A stretch of 64,000 nucleotides of DNA, from NCBI GenBank assembly GCA_015847255.1, contig JADLZK010005796.1, forward strand, positions 211,692 to 275,691, read 5' to 3'. The notes beneath the pieces are model-generated. The model did no database searches. It saw only the letters and a list, made by a program, of their open reading frames with translations, and was not told where the DNA came from. Numbering within the stretch: position 1 is the stretch's first letter; each line of letters begins with the position of its first letter. This DNA comes from Hyparrhenia diplandra (Eukaryota > Streptophyta > Magnoliopsida > Poales > Poaceae). A program made the position numbers and the translations under genes. Shown here piece after piece: positions 11,795 through 21,699 of this stretch.

Positions 11795-12094
11795 TGTTAA
11801 CACCAAAATTTGGTAAAGGCCGAATGACGTGGGGCCAGTACAAGATGCTAATAAGGTCATTCGGCAAGGAATTATCCAGCGAGCGGTTTGGTGCGCCACA
11901 CAATATTTGGAGTGATCACGAAGATATTCGGGAAGGTGATGGACGACAGGAGCAAGTCACCCAGAAAACAAGGCCCACAATGCGCATACCACGTCGACTC
12001 CGAACGGGCTTAGAGCCCAAGTTATCTTATTAAGTTAGGGTTTTCTATTGTAATCGTAATAGAGTAGAACTCTTGTCACGTCCAGGGTATAAAT
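11795..12094 (+). repeat. truncated 3' LTR of the gag-pro gypsy element
   Basis: It starts TGTTAACACC directly after a purine tract. It matches the first 300 bases of the 5' LTR with only a few differences, then stops abruptly after GGGTATAAAT at 12094. About 1.4 kb of the LTR is missing, and CACTA sequence follows at once. Confidence 0.8.
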
Positions 12095-12118
12095 CTATGT
12101 CTAATCGAATATAATGGT

Positions 12119-12822
12119 GTAGCTTGGACGGTGTATTTACAACAACAATGTCGAGCCACTGGGTTACTTGGATAATCAAGCCTCAGGATGGAGTTGCCGT
12201 AAGGATGGACTCCTTGGAAGGCACCACTCCAGGACTCTATAGACATTTTGAACGGGCTATGCAATTGTAAGTCACGACACTTGTATTCTTTCATACACAC
12301 AAGGTACATATTAAGTTTAACATACATAGTTGTTGACACTCTTGGATTTCATACAGAGCTTACAAGGATTACTTGGCCGATCCCGACTGCTACGATCGGA
12401 GAACCAAAGAACGGAAAAGGGACCACCGAATGAATTGAAGATCCGCGAGAGTTCCCGTATGTAGCATTACCGTGGTTCGCTTTTGTCCATATTGAATGCT
12501 CTAAAAATGGTCTAACGATTTTGTGGCACATATATCATGCATGCAGTGCGCTAAGCAGGAAGCAGGAACACCGATGTGTGGTTTCTATGCTTGTGCGGCC
12601 CTGAAGGCTTGTGACGCGTACCGTTGCAGCTGGAATGAGCTGAAGAAGAGAGTCGCAAAACAATGGTGGTGGAAACCCACCGACTGGGACCCAAAGTTCA
12701 AGAAATTTGTCTCCGAGATCTGTAGGGCCTTCACAGATGACATTATGCTACCTGAAGGGAACTTCTTCGAGCCCGTATGCTTTAGACGACAACTTATGGC
12801 AACTACGCGACTGGAGGAATAA
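12119..12822 (+). pseudogene. Ulp1/C48-type cysteine protease domain of CACTA 1
   Basis: Exon a (about 12119-12266) contains SSHWVTWIIKP followed by VRMDSLEG, the catalytic His-Trp and Asp regions of Ulp1-like (SUMO protease) domains. It ends at GTAAGT. Exon b (12357-12434) continues with AYKDYLADPD after an ACAG acceptor. Exon c (12547-12822) starts CAKQEAGTPMCGFYAC, matching the Gln and catalytic Cys region, then KACDAYRCSWNELKK to the stop. Exon b loses frame before its donor, so the gene is broken as written. Ulp1-like domains are often carried by plant CACTA and Mutator elements. The N-terminal portion is probably the ORF1-like gene left of the gypsy insertion. Confidence 0.65.
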
Positions 12823-13109
12823 GTTGAACATAGCCGACTATGCGTGGGGTGGCCCTTTTTAGATGTTGACTCTCTAGATATTTGTAACTTAAACTTTAGA
12901 CTCGTGATCTCGAGGTGTGTTTGTAACTTATATTAAACTCATATGTGCTGTACCTCTTGAACTGTAATCTCAGTGTTTGATCGAAACATGTGATTTGAAT
13001 GTCCAAATGTGATGCATGTTCAAGATTTGTCTAAATTCTCTTATTTTTATTATTGTATTCTATGGTGTTCCATCATTTATAATTTTATAATTTTTTTTAT
13101 TATTCGAAA
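12823..13109. other. CACTA 1 3' untranslated region
   Basis: This AT-rich sequence with no ORF links the protease exon to the subterminal repeat array. Confidence 0.4.
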
Positions 13110-13448
13110 TTATTAACCGCTGCGGTTATTTAAGGAAAACGCAGCGAACGTTAACACCATTAACCATTGCGGTTATTTAAGGAAAACCATAATGGCTAAT
13201 GGCATTAACCATTGTGGTTTTTGTTAAATAACCACAACGGTTAATCTCAATTAACGTGGCGGTTATTGTTAAAAACCGCAACGGTTAATACTATTAACCG
13301 CAACGGTTAATACTATTAACCGTTCTTGCGGACAAAATAATCGCGAACGTTAATCAGCCGATTAACCATAACCTTTTGTTCGTTGCGTTACAATAACCGC
13401 AACGGAAAATGAAAAATAACGCAACGGTTAATAAATCCTGTAGTAGTG
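13110..13448. repeat. CACTA 1 subterminal repeat array and terminal inverted repeat
   Basis: More than ten copies of AACCGCAACGGTTA-like units, in both orientations, fill this stretch and form palindromes such as TTAACCGCAACGGTTAA. The array ends in AATCCTGTAGTAGTG. In known CACTA systems such units are transposase-binding sites near the ends. Confidence 0.8.
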
Positions 13449-13644
13449 GAGACTGGGCACGGTCCATAGGCCCACGGAGCACACACACACTAAGGTCTGG
13501 GCCTAACTCAACGCAAAAGACTAGCCGATAGGTGAGGACTGCCACGCCTTATATGTTGTGCTTCCCACCATCAATTACCGATGTGAGACTAACCCCAACA
13601 ATCTCTCCCGTAGTTACACATCGGACTCAACTCTTCAACTCACA
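13449..13644. other. flank between CACTA 1 and the inverted duplication
   Basis: No gene is seen. The stretch holds a (AC)n-like run near 13480 and the phrase CCGATGTGAGACTAACCCCAA (shown in part), a sequence type frequent in plant intergenic DNA. Confidence 0.3.
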
Positions 13645-15075
13645 CCGAATAATAAAGAAGGCGTGTTTCTTGTTAATATAATAATTGATTACTTACGGGG
13701 ACTGGGATAACGACATATACAGCTGCTTGTTTGGATATATGCGGCCGACTGTTACGAAATAGCACTGTGTAATCAGATTTTTTTAGACAAATGAATAAAT
13801 ATCGGGCTTCATCCGCTGTGAGCAAGAGAATCAGAACAATTAGCGGTCTATTCATAGCTGATGTCTCTCGCCAATGCAATTATTACCATGTCGTCCAACC
13901 AAAACATAGTCGATCATCACAATCAGTGATCCCACACATCAGTCTAACCCCAATGAGTTAGATTCCACTTTTACATTATTTACTTGAGAACCAACCAAAT
14001 ACATGCAAAGATGTACTACCTCTATCCAAGAAGAAAGACCCTATGAGGTGTGCGCTGATCAAACTTGTCAAATTTGATTAGCTTTATAGGAAATACGGCA
14101 CCCATAATTGGACACATGGACCCGAGTTACATTTCACGAAGAATAAAGAGTGTCCTATTCCCTCCACGTCATATATAGATGATCAAAGCATTATACTCAA
14201 CAAGCTAGAATTGTACTCCCTCCATTTCAAATTGGTCAAATAACACCCCTCACACGGTTTTTGGATAGTGGTTTTGCTACAGTGACAGCGGTTTTTGTTT
14301 TTTTTATTTATTTATTTTTGTTGAATCTTTGAAAAAATCATAGTAAATCATAGAAAAAAAAAAATCATAAAATGGAAAATCCAATTTTGTTAGACTCCAC
14401 ATGAGTAGATCTACACAAAGGAACATATAATATGGGATGTTTTAGGACAAAGTTTTTTTTTTGTAGCTTTAGATCTAAGCTTTTCTATAATTAATTAGAA
14501 TAATTCATAACTGCAGCCTCTATGGTCTAATTATGGTGAAATTTTTTAAGGTGGGCTAATTATTTTATGCTTGAACTGTAGTAAAACTTCCATGCTCATT
14601 GGATCATGCATAACTTAGTTATAGATTTATTTAAGTTTGTGCTTGTTAAAACTACGCTTTATCTATATCTAAGTTATATATGACCCAATGTGTATGAAAT
14701 TTTTACTACAGTTCAAGCATACAATAATTAGTCCACCATAAAAAAATTTCACCACAATTAGACAACAGAGAAACTGTAGTTATGAATGGAAATGGACTAC
14801 TAAAAACATAATTGATCAGTCCTAGTAGGCCAAGTAGTTATGAATGGAAATGGACTACTAAAACATTACTGTAGTTATGAATGGAAATGACCTTGAAGAA
14901 CTTGCAAATTGGAAGGATAAGTCTGAGCATGTGGTCGTGCGTAACTGTCGCTCACTCAAATAAGCTAAAATTTGTGAAAGATTCCTTTCTCAACTAATTA
15001 AGAATGTGAAAGATTCCATTTCTCAACTGAATCACAAGAACAGATTCTGTTTCTCAACAGAATCACCCGAAAAAC
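13645..15075 (+). repeat. left arm of a large inverted duplication
   Basis: Read against the reverse complement of 18015-19705, this arm matches over long blocks, for example CTTACGGGGACTGGGATAAC, TACCATGTCGTCCAACCAAA and TTCTCAACTGAATCACAAGA. The left arm is interrupted by a foldback MITE at about 14510-14785. No coding sequence is recognised in either arm. Confidence 0.7.
14510..14785. repeat. foldback MITE inside the left arm
   Basis: The left half (CTGCAGCCTCTATGGTCTAA onward) is the inverse of the right half (ending in GACAACAGAGAAACTGTAG), with arms of about 110 bases around a short centre near 14645. Matched inner blocks are GCTTGAACTGTAGTAAAA and TTTTACTACAGTTCAAGC. It has no coding sequence, so I infer a non-autonomous miniature inverted-repeat element. 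Confidence 0.65.
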
Positions 15076-15534
15076 GGGTACAGGCTAGTTTCTATTTATT
15101 CTATATTTGTTCTTCCCTTCATAATAATGATTTTTATTTTTTAATCAATTGTTTTGTTGTGCAATAATTTAAAATAAACTGTATTTAAGTTGATGTTGAC
15201 CCACAAAACGTTCCAGTTTTTAAGCATATTTTTTTGTTTATAGGTCGACACGTGTCCTAGAAAAATAAAATCAGTAGATGCACAGCAGTAAAATTTCTCT
15301 CTGCTATATAACAATAGCGAGCAGCTGCTCCATAAAATTTTTGAGCATCTTTGTGGCGGCGACAGCAGCAGCAGCAGCATGAGGACCTGCAATCATATTT
15401 CTACTGTTGTGGCATTGCCGCCGCCGCTCAGGCAATGTCCAGGCGGCATTCATGGCGGCGGCCCAGCTCGTTGCAATGTTCCATTGCAGAAACACGGCAT
15501 GCACTATGTAAAAAATCACATTGCAGACGTGCAT
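15076..15534. other. spacer inside the inverted duplication
   Basis: No gene is supported. A (CAG)n-like run is present at 15364-15380, and small overlapping ORFs on both strands around 15304-15606 are compositional. Confidence 0.35.
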
Positions 15535-15770
15535 TCCAGGTCATTAAAGACACCATGTGTTTTAGCGCGTCTGTTATTTAGCATCTGTAATAAGGCCATA
15601 TTATAGACACGTATAAAAAAATGTCCGTAATAATACCTCCCCACAGACTGTAATACACAAAAGCACGCGTCTGTGTAGTGGTAATCACAGACTCGTGTAG
15701 TCAAAATGCGTCTTTGATAACCCCTTATCATAGACGCGCACAGCAAAGCACGTCTGTGATAACGACTCAC
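15535..15770. repeat. CACTA-like subterminal array with AGACGCG/CGCGTCT repeats
   Basis: Several copies of CGCGTCTGT and AGACGCG in both orientations surround a GCGTCTGTGTAGTG end at 15681. This resembles the subterminal region of a CACTA element. The exact boundary is uncertain because repeats continue on both sides of the GTAGTG. Confidence 0.4.
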
Positions 15771-16265
15771 AAAAGGGAAAAAACCAACTCCAGAGTCTTA
15801 TATACATGTCACTTCCTAATTAGCAATTTCATATTACATATCCCACCAATAAGATTGAGGCCCTTTTGGTGGACTGAAACTGCGACACATAGGTCATTAA
15901 TTAGCGGCACCTCATGGTTAGAAAAACTTAAACCGAATTACAAGAACCTCAGCACCAGAGAGACAATACACTGTCTTGTACATCACGACAGCACCAGTTT
16001 CTACGACAGGCAATGCCATCAGCATTCAGCACCAGGCAACCCCATCACACCCACAACCGATATATTACTAATGGGAGACGGTGACCCATGCTCCATCATC
16101 AATGCTCATGAAACACTTGCGGCTTGCCCGAATGGCTTTTAGAATTATATCCAGTTGCCAAGCTGCCAGAAGGCTTTAGGGCACTCCCCAAAGGCAGATC
16201 TATTGTAGTTTCTATGGTCATTTATTATCCTTCTATTTTTTTGCAATTTGCTGATGTGGCACTAT
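15771..16265. other. spacer with a small unsupported ORF
   Basis: The plus-strand ORF at 15678-16142 has no recognisable domain and runs through repeat sequence, so I do not call a gene. Nothing else is seen. Confidence 0.35.
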
Positions 16266-16735
16266 CACTACTACATGAAATCTTTTCGCAAGGCGTTTCC
16301 ATTTTTCGGAGGAGGGCAGGAAGGATAACCGCACTACCCCAGAAATTTTTTTCCGTGACGGCTAGAACCATCAGGGAAAGTAGTACATACCGCCGGGGAA
16401 AGTTTTCCTGACCGAACCGCCAGGGAAAGAGCCGTCGGGGATTGGCTGTCAGGGAAAGTGAAGTATCCCTGATGGAAAACCGTCAGCGAATAATTCCTGA
16501 CGGTTCAAACTGTCAGGGAAGGTTTTCTGTGACGGTTCGGAACCATACCGTCAGTAATTATTTCCTGTCAGTTATCAACCCGTCGGGGATGGTGAAACTT
16601 TCCCTGTCGGTCTCTGGACTGTCAGGAAAAATTTGAACTTTCTCCGTCGGAGGACAAAACCGTTAGGGAAAGTTTTTTCTTCCCCATCAGTGGCCAACCC
16701 GTCAGGGAAAGTTTTTCCTGTTGGCTTACAAAACC
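16266..16735 (+). mobile_element. left end of a CACTA element with CCGTCAGGGAAA repeats
   Basis: The end CACTACTACATGAAATCTTT is followed by AAGGCGTTTCCATTTTTCGG, matching the left end of the complete element at 34503 over about 60 bases. At least twelve variants of CCGTCAGGGAAA in both orientations then follow to about 16735. No matching right end is found before 18015, so the element is truncated or continues into unrecognised sequence. Confidence 0.65.
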
Positions 16736-17012
16736 AAAATATAGCTTATTTGAGCCATTAAAGATACTTTCAACAGCAACTAATTGCAGCAATACTAACA
16801 GAGTCACTGAAACACTCATCCATACTCAAGTAACACAAACATTACATTCGATGTTCTTCGAATATCATTCAAGTTGTCCATAAGAAACACAACTCAATCC
16901 AAAGCTAAATTATAGTTACTGCCTCCTACTTAGCCTTCTAGTTAGGTACAGCTAGCATAATTTGAAGTACAGGATCCTAAGTAGGCAATCTAGCATCTAT
17001 TACTTTAAGATG
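16736..17012. other. spacer, no gene seen
   Basis: Probably interior sequence of the CACTA element that starts at 16266. No coding similarity is visible. Confidence 0.3.
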
Positions 17013-17420
17013 ACATGCCTTGACCCTTGAGGAGGCAATCTGCTAGTACGTAGCTGCTATCTCAACCAAGATACCTCTGTTGCACAGCACGTCCTTCAAA
17101 CAGCATGCTGGTTGTTGCCTTGACCCTTGAGGAGGCAATCTGCTAGTAGGTAGCTGCTATCTCACAACCAACATACCTCTGATAGGCAACAGGTCCTTCA
17201 AACAGCATGCTGGTTGTTGCCTTGACCGTTGAGAAGGCAATCTGCTTGTAGCCAGCTGCTCTCTCACCCCAAAAATGCAAGCCTGCAAGCTGTGAGTAGA
17301 CATTATGTAGCTGCTACTTCACAACTAGCAACCATGACTTGAATAGCAACAGAATCCGCTTTTGTTGCATGACGACCAAAATACCTCTCTTGCACAACAA
17401 ATGCCCTTCAAACTTGCTGG
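17013..17420. repeat. tandem repeat of about 100-bp units
   Basis: A unit beginning TGCCTTGACCCTTGAGGAGG and ending AACAGCATGCTGGTTGT occurs at 17013 and 17117. A third, diverged copy starts at 17217 and a fourth partial copy covers about 17300-17420. The units are about 80-95 percent alike by eye. Confidence 0.65.
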
Positions 17421-17719
17421 TTGTTGCCAAAATCTGTAGTCCGATGAACAAAAGACTACGGCTCCAAAATATACTTCCTGCCATCACACAAATCAATGGC
17501 CATCGCTGTTGTCCAGGTTCGCCGAAGCATGAGAGGATCCATCTATAGCCCCTCCTCCATCCAAAACGAAATAAATTGGACCATTCATGAGAATATGTAG
17601 ACCAGATAAATTCTGGAAATGATTTAACTATGAAAGGAGAATACAGATAACAAAAAACATGTATTTGAAGTATGACAATGTGCTAACTTAATATGCATCA
17701 ACTCTTAAGAATTAATCTC
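17421..17719. other. spacer, no gene seen
   Basis: AT-rich sequence without recognisable features, just upstream of the first resistance-gene-like fragment. Confidence 0.3.
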
Positions 17720-17945
17720 ACCATCTCATTTTCTAATCTGAGGCAACTTCATCAACTTCTGTGAATGGGAGGTGGGAATGGGTGGAGCGGAAGCTGAGCG
17801 GCTAGTGGACACACACAACAGACAGTGTGGCAATGCCTGCCCTCCAGCTTCCTCCTCGTCACACAAGCACATCCACGACTGGATCAGCTACAACAGGATG
17901 ACCATAATAATAATATATCAGGATAGAGACACCACACTATTTCTG
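17720..17945 (+). pseudogene. NBS-LRR gene fragment, copy 1
   Basis: TCTAATCTGAGGCAACTTCA opens a segment that reads NLRQLH and then a Trp/Glu-rich stretch, a common pattern in the LRR domain of grass NBS-LRR proteins. It shares the later GGCAATGCCTGC...CCAGCTTCCTC block and the ACAGGATGACCATAAT block with copies at 20775, 21700 and 22200. It is a short, frame-broken remnant at the inner edge of the right arm of the inverted duplication. Confidence 0.45.
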
Positions 17946-18014
17946 GTGATGACGTTTGGTACTGTTTTGGCTCTGACCAATATGTTTGTGATGCCGTTCG
18001 GTACTGTTTCTGGT

Positions 18015-19705
18015 GATTCTGTTCAGAAACGTTATGGTTTCTTGTGATTCAGTTGGGAAATGGAATATTTCACATTCTTAATTAGTTGAGAAAATGAATC
18101 TTTCACATCCTTAATTTTAGCTTATTGGCGCGAAAGCGACAGTTACGCCCGACCACATGCTGCTCATATTTATCCTTCCAACTTGCAAGTGCTTCAAGGT
18201 CATTCGCACAGGGCCTGGCCTACTACGATTGCTCAATTATGTTTTATAGTCCATTTCCATTCGCATGAGTCTGACTTGGGACCCGGTACCTGACAAACTC
18301 TCTTATAGATGAGTCTGATTTTTCTTCCTGGCACACGGTGCGCCCCTCCGTCCTAGGAAGGATATACTCCCCTCCGTCCCGATTTAAATGTGGTTCTGGC
18401 TCCAGTAACCTGTCCTGAATTATGTGTCATTTGGGCTCCTGTACATAGGACCCACAGCTACCATCGAGGCCTGCATGCAGCCTTTCCTGTCACTCGGTCA
18501 CCCCATCGGCCCATCCACCTCCCTCTTCTCATCCGCTCGCTCGCTCACAACCGCATCTCTCCCTCTCGTTCTCATCCGCCGACGCGTAGCCGCATCGCCT
18601 CCCGAAGCGGGCCGACATCGAGCCCCTCGCCGGCGTCCCTCCCCTTCTCCTACTTCACTGGTGACACCCCCCTCTCCTCCACTGGCATGCAGTCAGGTGG
18701 GGTGGCTGAGATCTGGCACCTAACGCGGCGGGCGGGCTGGCAGCGGTCGGAGCTGGTACCGAGCGCCCGGCTCTGGTGTTGCGCGCCCGGTGAGAGCTAC
18801 GCGTCGTCGCCAAGTGGTTGTGTATATTTTCATAGTATACCAATTTGATATCATAAAACTTTGTAATTGGTTGTGTATATAATTTGTCAAAAAATGAGAC
18901 GCTTTGATGAGTTTTTAAGAAACTTGGAATGACATATTATTTGGGATGGTGGTATACAATTCTAGAGTACGTGTGCTATATATCCTAAAAAGGTTTGTTC
19001 TATAGATGCATGAAGCTTTGATGATCTATATATGACGTACGGAGGGAATAGGACATGCTTTATTCTTTCTGAAATGTAACGCGCCCAAGTGTCCAATAGT
19101 TGGTGCCATATTTTCTATAAAGCTAATCAAATTTGAGAAGTTTGATCAAAGCGCACCTCACAGTGTCTTTCTTGGACAGAGGTAGTACGTCTTTGCTAGT
19201 GTTTGGTTGGTTGTCAAGTGAATAAAGGAAAATGGAATCTAACTCACTGGGGTTTGATTGATGTGTGGGATCACTGATTGCGACCAACTTCGTTTTGGTT
19301 GGACGACGTAGTAATGATGGTATTGTGGAGAGACATCAGCGATGAATAGACCGCTATCAAGTTAATAAGCAAAAATGGAATCTAACTCAGGGGTTTGATT
19401 GATGTGTGGGATCACTGATGGTGATCAACTTCGTTTTGGTTGGACGACATGGTAATAATTGTACTGTGGAGACACTGGAGAGACATCAGCGACGAATTGA
19501 CAGCTAACTGGCCTGATTCTTCTGCTCACAAGAGATGAAGCCCAATATTTTTTTTCCTTTATCCGAAAAAACTGATTACACAGTGCTATTTCGTATCAGG
19601 CCACATATATCAAAACAAGCAGCTGCATGTCGTTATCCCAGTCCCTGTAAGTAATCAGATTATGTTACCAACAAACACCTTCATTACTATTGGGTGTGAC
19701 GTTCC
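18015..19705 (-). repeat. right arm of the large inverted duplication
   Basis: This is the inverse of 13645-15075. It contains an inserted GC-rich segment (about 18300-18900) absent from the left arm. It also contains an internal tandem duplication of about 170 bases (two copies of GGTTTGATTGATGTGTGGGA at 19247 and 19393). The arms differ by many small changes, so the duplication is not recent. Confidence 0.7.
18300..18900. other. GC-rich insert in the right arm
   Basis: Overlapping ORFs on both strands (18390-18848 plus, 18655-18843 minus) are Pro/Ser/Arg-rich and have no recognisable domain. The segment lacks a counterpart in the left arm. It resembles a captured promoter or first-exon region, but nothing proves that. 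Confidence 0.35.
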
Positions 19706-19854
19706 TATCACTATACCACGTCAATGTCTTTCTGGCCCCACCACCATCCTGTGTGTGTCAATGTGGTTTTGGCCTCGTTCTAGTACATTGGGCCTAGGCT
19801 GCACGGACTCAACGAGAGGTAGATACTGAAGCTGCCGCACGAAACCGTTCTCCA

Positions 19855-19997
19855 GCGTAGCCAACCCGGACTAAAGGACCCTCCTGCACCCTCCTACAGG
19901 GCTAGCCGTTGGACTCGGCACTAATGCTCACATTAGTCCCGGGTCTAACTCTAGCAGGGACTAAAGGTAAAAACCGAAGGTCCATTCTCAGCCAGTG
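19855..19997. repeat. CACTA-like right end with GGGACTAAAGG repeats
   Basis: CCCGGACTAAAGG, TAGTCCCGGG and AGGGACTAAAGG units precede an end reading CTCAGCCAGTG. The GGGACTAAAGG unit is the subterminal repeat of a widespread grass CACTA group, also seen at 38990-39230 here. The terminal bases are CAGTG rather than TAGTG, so the boundary is uncertain. Confidence 0.45.
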
Positions 19998-20285
19998 TGC
20001 ATCAAGCTATGTATTAAGATGAACATTTCTAATGTTGATGTGCATTGGTTATAAAGGAAGAGTAGATGGGCTTATATTTATAATTAGAGCATAAAAGGTG
20101 CCCAGATGGACTTGTATTTATAATTAGAGCAAGTAAAAAGTATTATTAAAGAGATGCATTGGATATAGACGTGGTTCAATTCAATCATTATTAGAACCAG
20201 ACTGATTTATGTAGACGGGTGTGATCCAATCAGCGTACGCTTTAGTCCTCTTTCGTTCTTATCCACCCGCTGTCCTATATTTATG
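19998..20285. other. spacer, no gene seen
   Basis: AT-rich sequence in which a short segment (TTATATTTATAATTAGAGCA-like) is present twice, near 20068 and 20110. Confidence 0.35.
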
Positions 20286-20774
20286 TGATGCGGGCCACTC
20301 TCATCAGGTGGTTAAGCCATGGTAACATTTCGAGCAATGCTCCTAGTTCCTAGGACTAGTACTATATGTTGATCTATCAGCCAGGCGTAATTGATGATTC
20401 AATGTATTTGTAGTTCCAATGGCAAGTACTATATTTTGAAACATCAGCCTGACATAACTGATGATGCCATTATTTTTGTAGTGGCCTACAACTGCTTGCC
20501 ATGGAATGGAAGTATCAACGTCTTTGATCCTACCGTGGTCATGTCTGTCTTTATATATTATACTACAGGAGATATTTTGCCATTGTTCCGGGAGTTTATA
20601 AGATATTTTTGAAACTCTTACTTGTGAAGTAAGACATCACAGATGGTTGAAAAGAGCTGTTGCTGAAAGGTGTGTCTTGCTGAACGCAACTCCGTGACGG
20701 TTTGTGTCGGCTCTCCATTTTGGAAGTGCTGCACATTGTCGACATCTATCAAAAATTAAAGAGTGTCGCAACTA

Positions 20775-20995
20775 CATCGCCATCAGGTTTTCCTAATCTG
20801 ATGAGGCAACTTCATCTAGTAGGCTCGTGTGATTGGGAGGAGTGGGATGGGTGGGGCCGAAGCTGAGTGAGCATGTGAGTGGACACACACAACACACCAC
20901 GGCAATGCCTGCCCTCCAGCTTCCTGCTCATCACATAAGCACATCCACAACCGGCCAGCTCCAATAGGATGACCATAATATCAGGATAGAGAGAT
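20775..20995 (+). pseudogene. NBS-LRR gene fragment, copy 2
   Basis: The plus-strand reading LRQLHLVGSCDWEEWDGWG after CTAATCTG is close to the LRR segments of grass NBS-LRR proteins. The remainder follows the copy-1 pattern (GGCAATGCCTGCCCTCCAGC). Frame is lost within 100 bases. It lies next to an LRR-receptor-like fragment. Confidence 0.45.
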
Positions 20996-21059
20996 GCACT
21001 ATTTGCATGAGTGGGATGCCTGCTGGCCTTGAAGCAATGAACGCTCTTTGGGCCATCAA

Positions 21060-21315
21060 GGTTGATCTTGCTCTCCACTCCCACAGATAAGTCCTTCATT
21101 GCTTTTCTCTCCAGTATTTGGAGTACCTTGCATTGACAGAGGGGCCTAACCAGACTGAGACTGTCCTAGATTGAGTTCTTGGTCTCTGAAGAATTTGAGA
21201 CATGTCGACCTCTCTCACTTTCATTTCTCTGGCACAGTGTCAGCCCCTGGTCTCAAACGTTACAAAGTAGGAGTATCTTGACCTCTCTTATGCATCTTTT
21301 TCTTGAGATATAGGT
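21060..21315 (+). pseudogene. LRR receptor-like fragment
   Basis: Read across frames on the plus strand this holds three leucine-rich-repeat pieces: QYLEYLALT near 21113, SLKNLRHVDLSHFHFSGTV near 21185, and EYLDLSYASF near 21276. The LxxLxxLDLS...G spacing is typical of extracellular LRRs in receptor-like proteins. The same segment is present on the minus strand in the 45.4-48.3 kb repeat units. There are stops and frame changes, so it is a remnant. Confidence 0.5.
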
Positions 21316-21699
21316 GATGCTGGACACTCATCTAGTCATATGGTGGTTAAGCCATGTAACAGTTTGAGCAATGTTCCTAGTTCCTAGCACTAGTACTATA
21401 TATTGAACCATCAGCCTGACCTAACTGATGATGCCATTATTTTTGTTGTGGCCTACAACCGCTTGACATGGAATGGGAAGTATCAACGTCGTTGTCTACT
21501 ACAGGAGATGTGTTAGCATTGTTCTGTGAGTTTATAAGATATTTTTGAAACTTAATTCGAAGTAAGATATCATAGATGCTTGAAAAAGAATTGTTGCTGA
21601 ACGCAACTCCCTGATGTGGTTTGTGTCGGCTCTCCAGTTTGGAACTGCTGCACATTGTTGACTTACCAAAAGTAAAAGCGTGTTGCTACTACATCACCA

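Larger units (their letters stand above)
2723..12094 (+). mobile_element. non-autonomous Ty3/gypsy LTR retrotransposon (gag-pro only) with three antisense genes
   Basis: About 300 bases at 2723-3023 recur nearly identically at 11795-12094, in the same orientation. The first copy belongs to a full 5' LTR. The second is the start of a 3' LTR that follows a purine-rich tract (GGAATTGAGGGGG, about 11778-11790). The internal region holds gag and a protease, but no RT, RNase H or integrase motifs appear anywhere in it. Instead the 3' half holds three antisense paralogous genes. The 3' LTR is truncated at 12094, so the 5' flank GGATC has no testable partner on the right. The element lies inside CACTA 1. 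Confidence 0.8.
1..13448 (+). mobile_element. CACTA (En/Spm) DNA transposon 1, right part; left end outside window
   Basis: The right terminus is the inverted CACTA end CTGTAGTAGTG at 13438-13448. It is preceded by a dense array of short inverted AACCG/CGGTT repeats, the subterminal structure typical of this superfamily. On the plus strand the element carries an ORF1-like gene and, beyond a nested gypsy element, an Ulp1/C48-like protease domain, a combination common in grass CACTA elements. No TNP2-type transposase is visible here; it would lie to the left if present. The 3-bp target duplication cannot be tested because the left end is missing. Without the nested gypsy insertion about 4 kb of CACTA sequence is present. 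Confidence 0.8.

Noticed and set aside
15678..16142. 154-codon plus-strand ORF
   Set aside because: Begins inside CACTA-like repeats and has no recognisable domain.
17013..17420. Possible CRISPR array
   Set aside because: Units are about 100 bp and adjacent without unique spacers.
13645..19705. Mutator-like element with long TIRs
   Set aside because: The arms are inverted and long, but I could not find a 9-bp target duplication or a MuDR-type transposase, so it is left unclassified.
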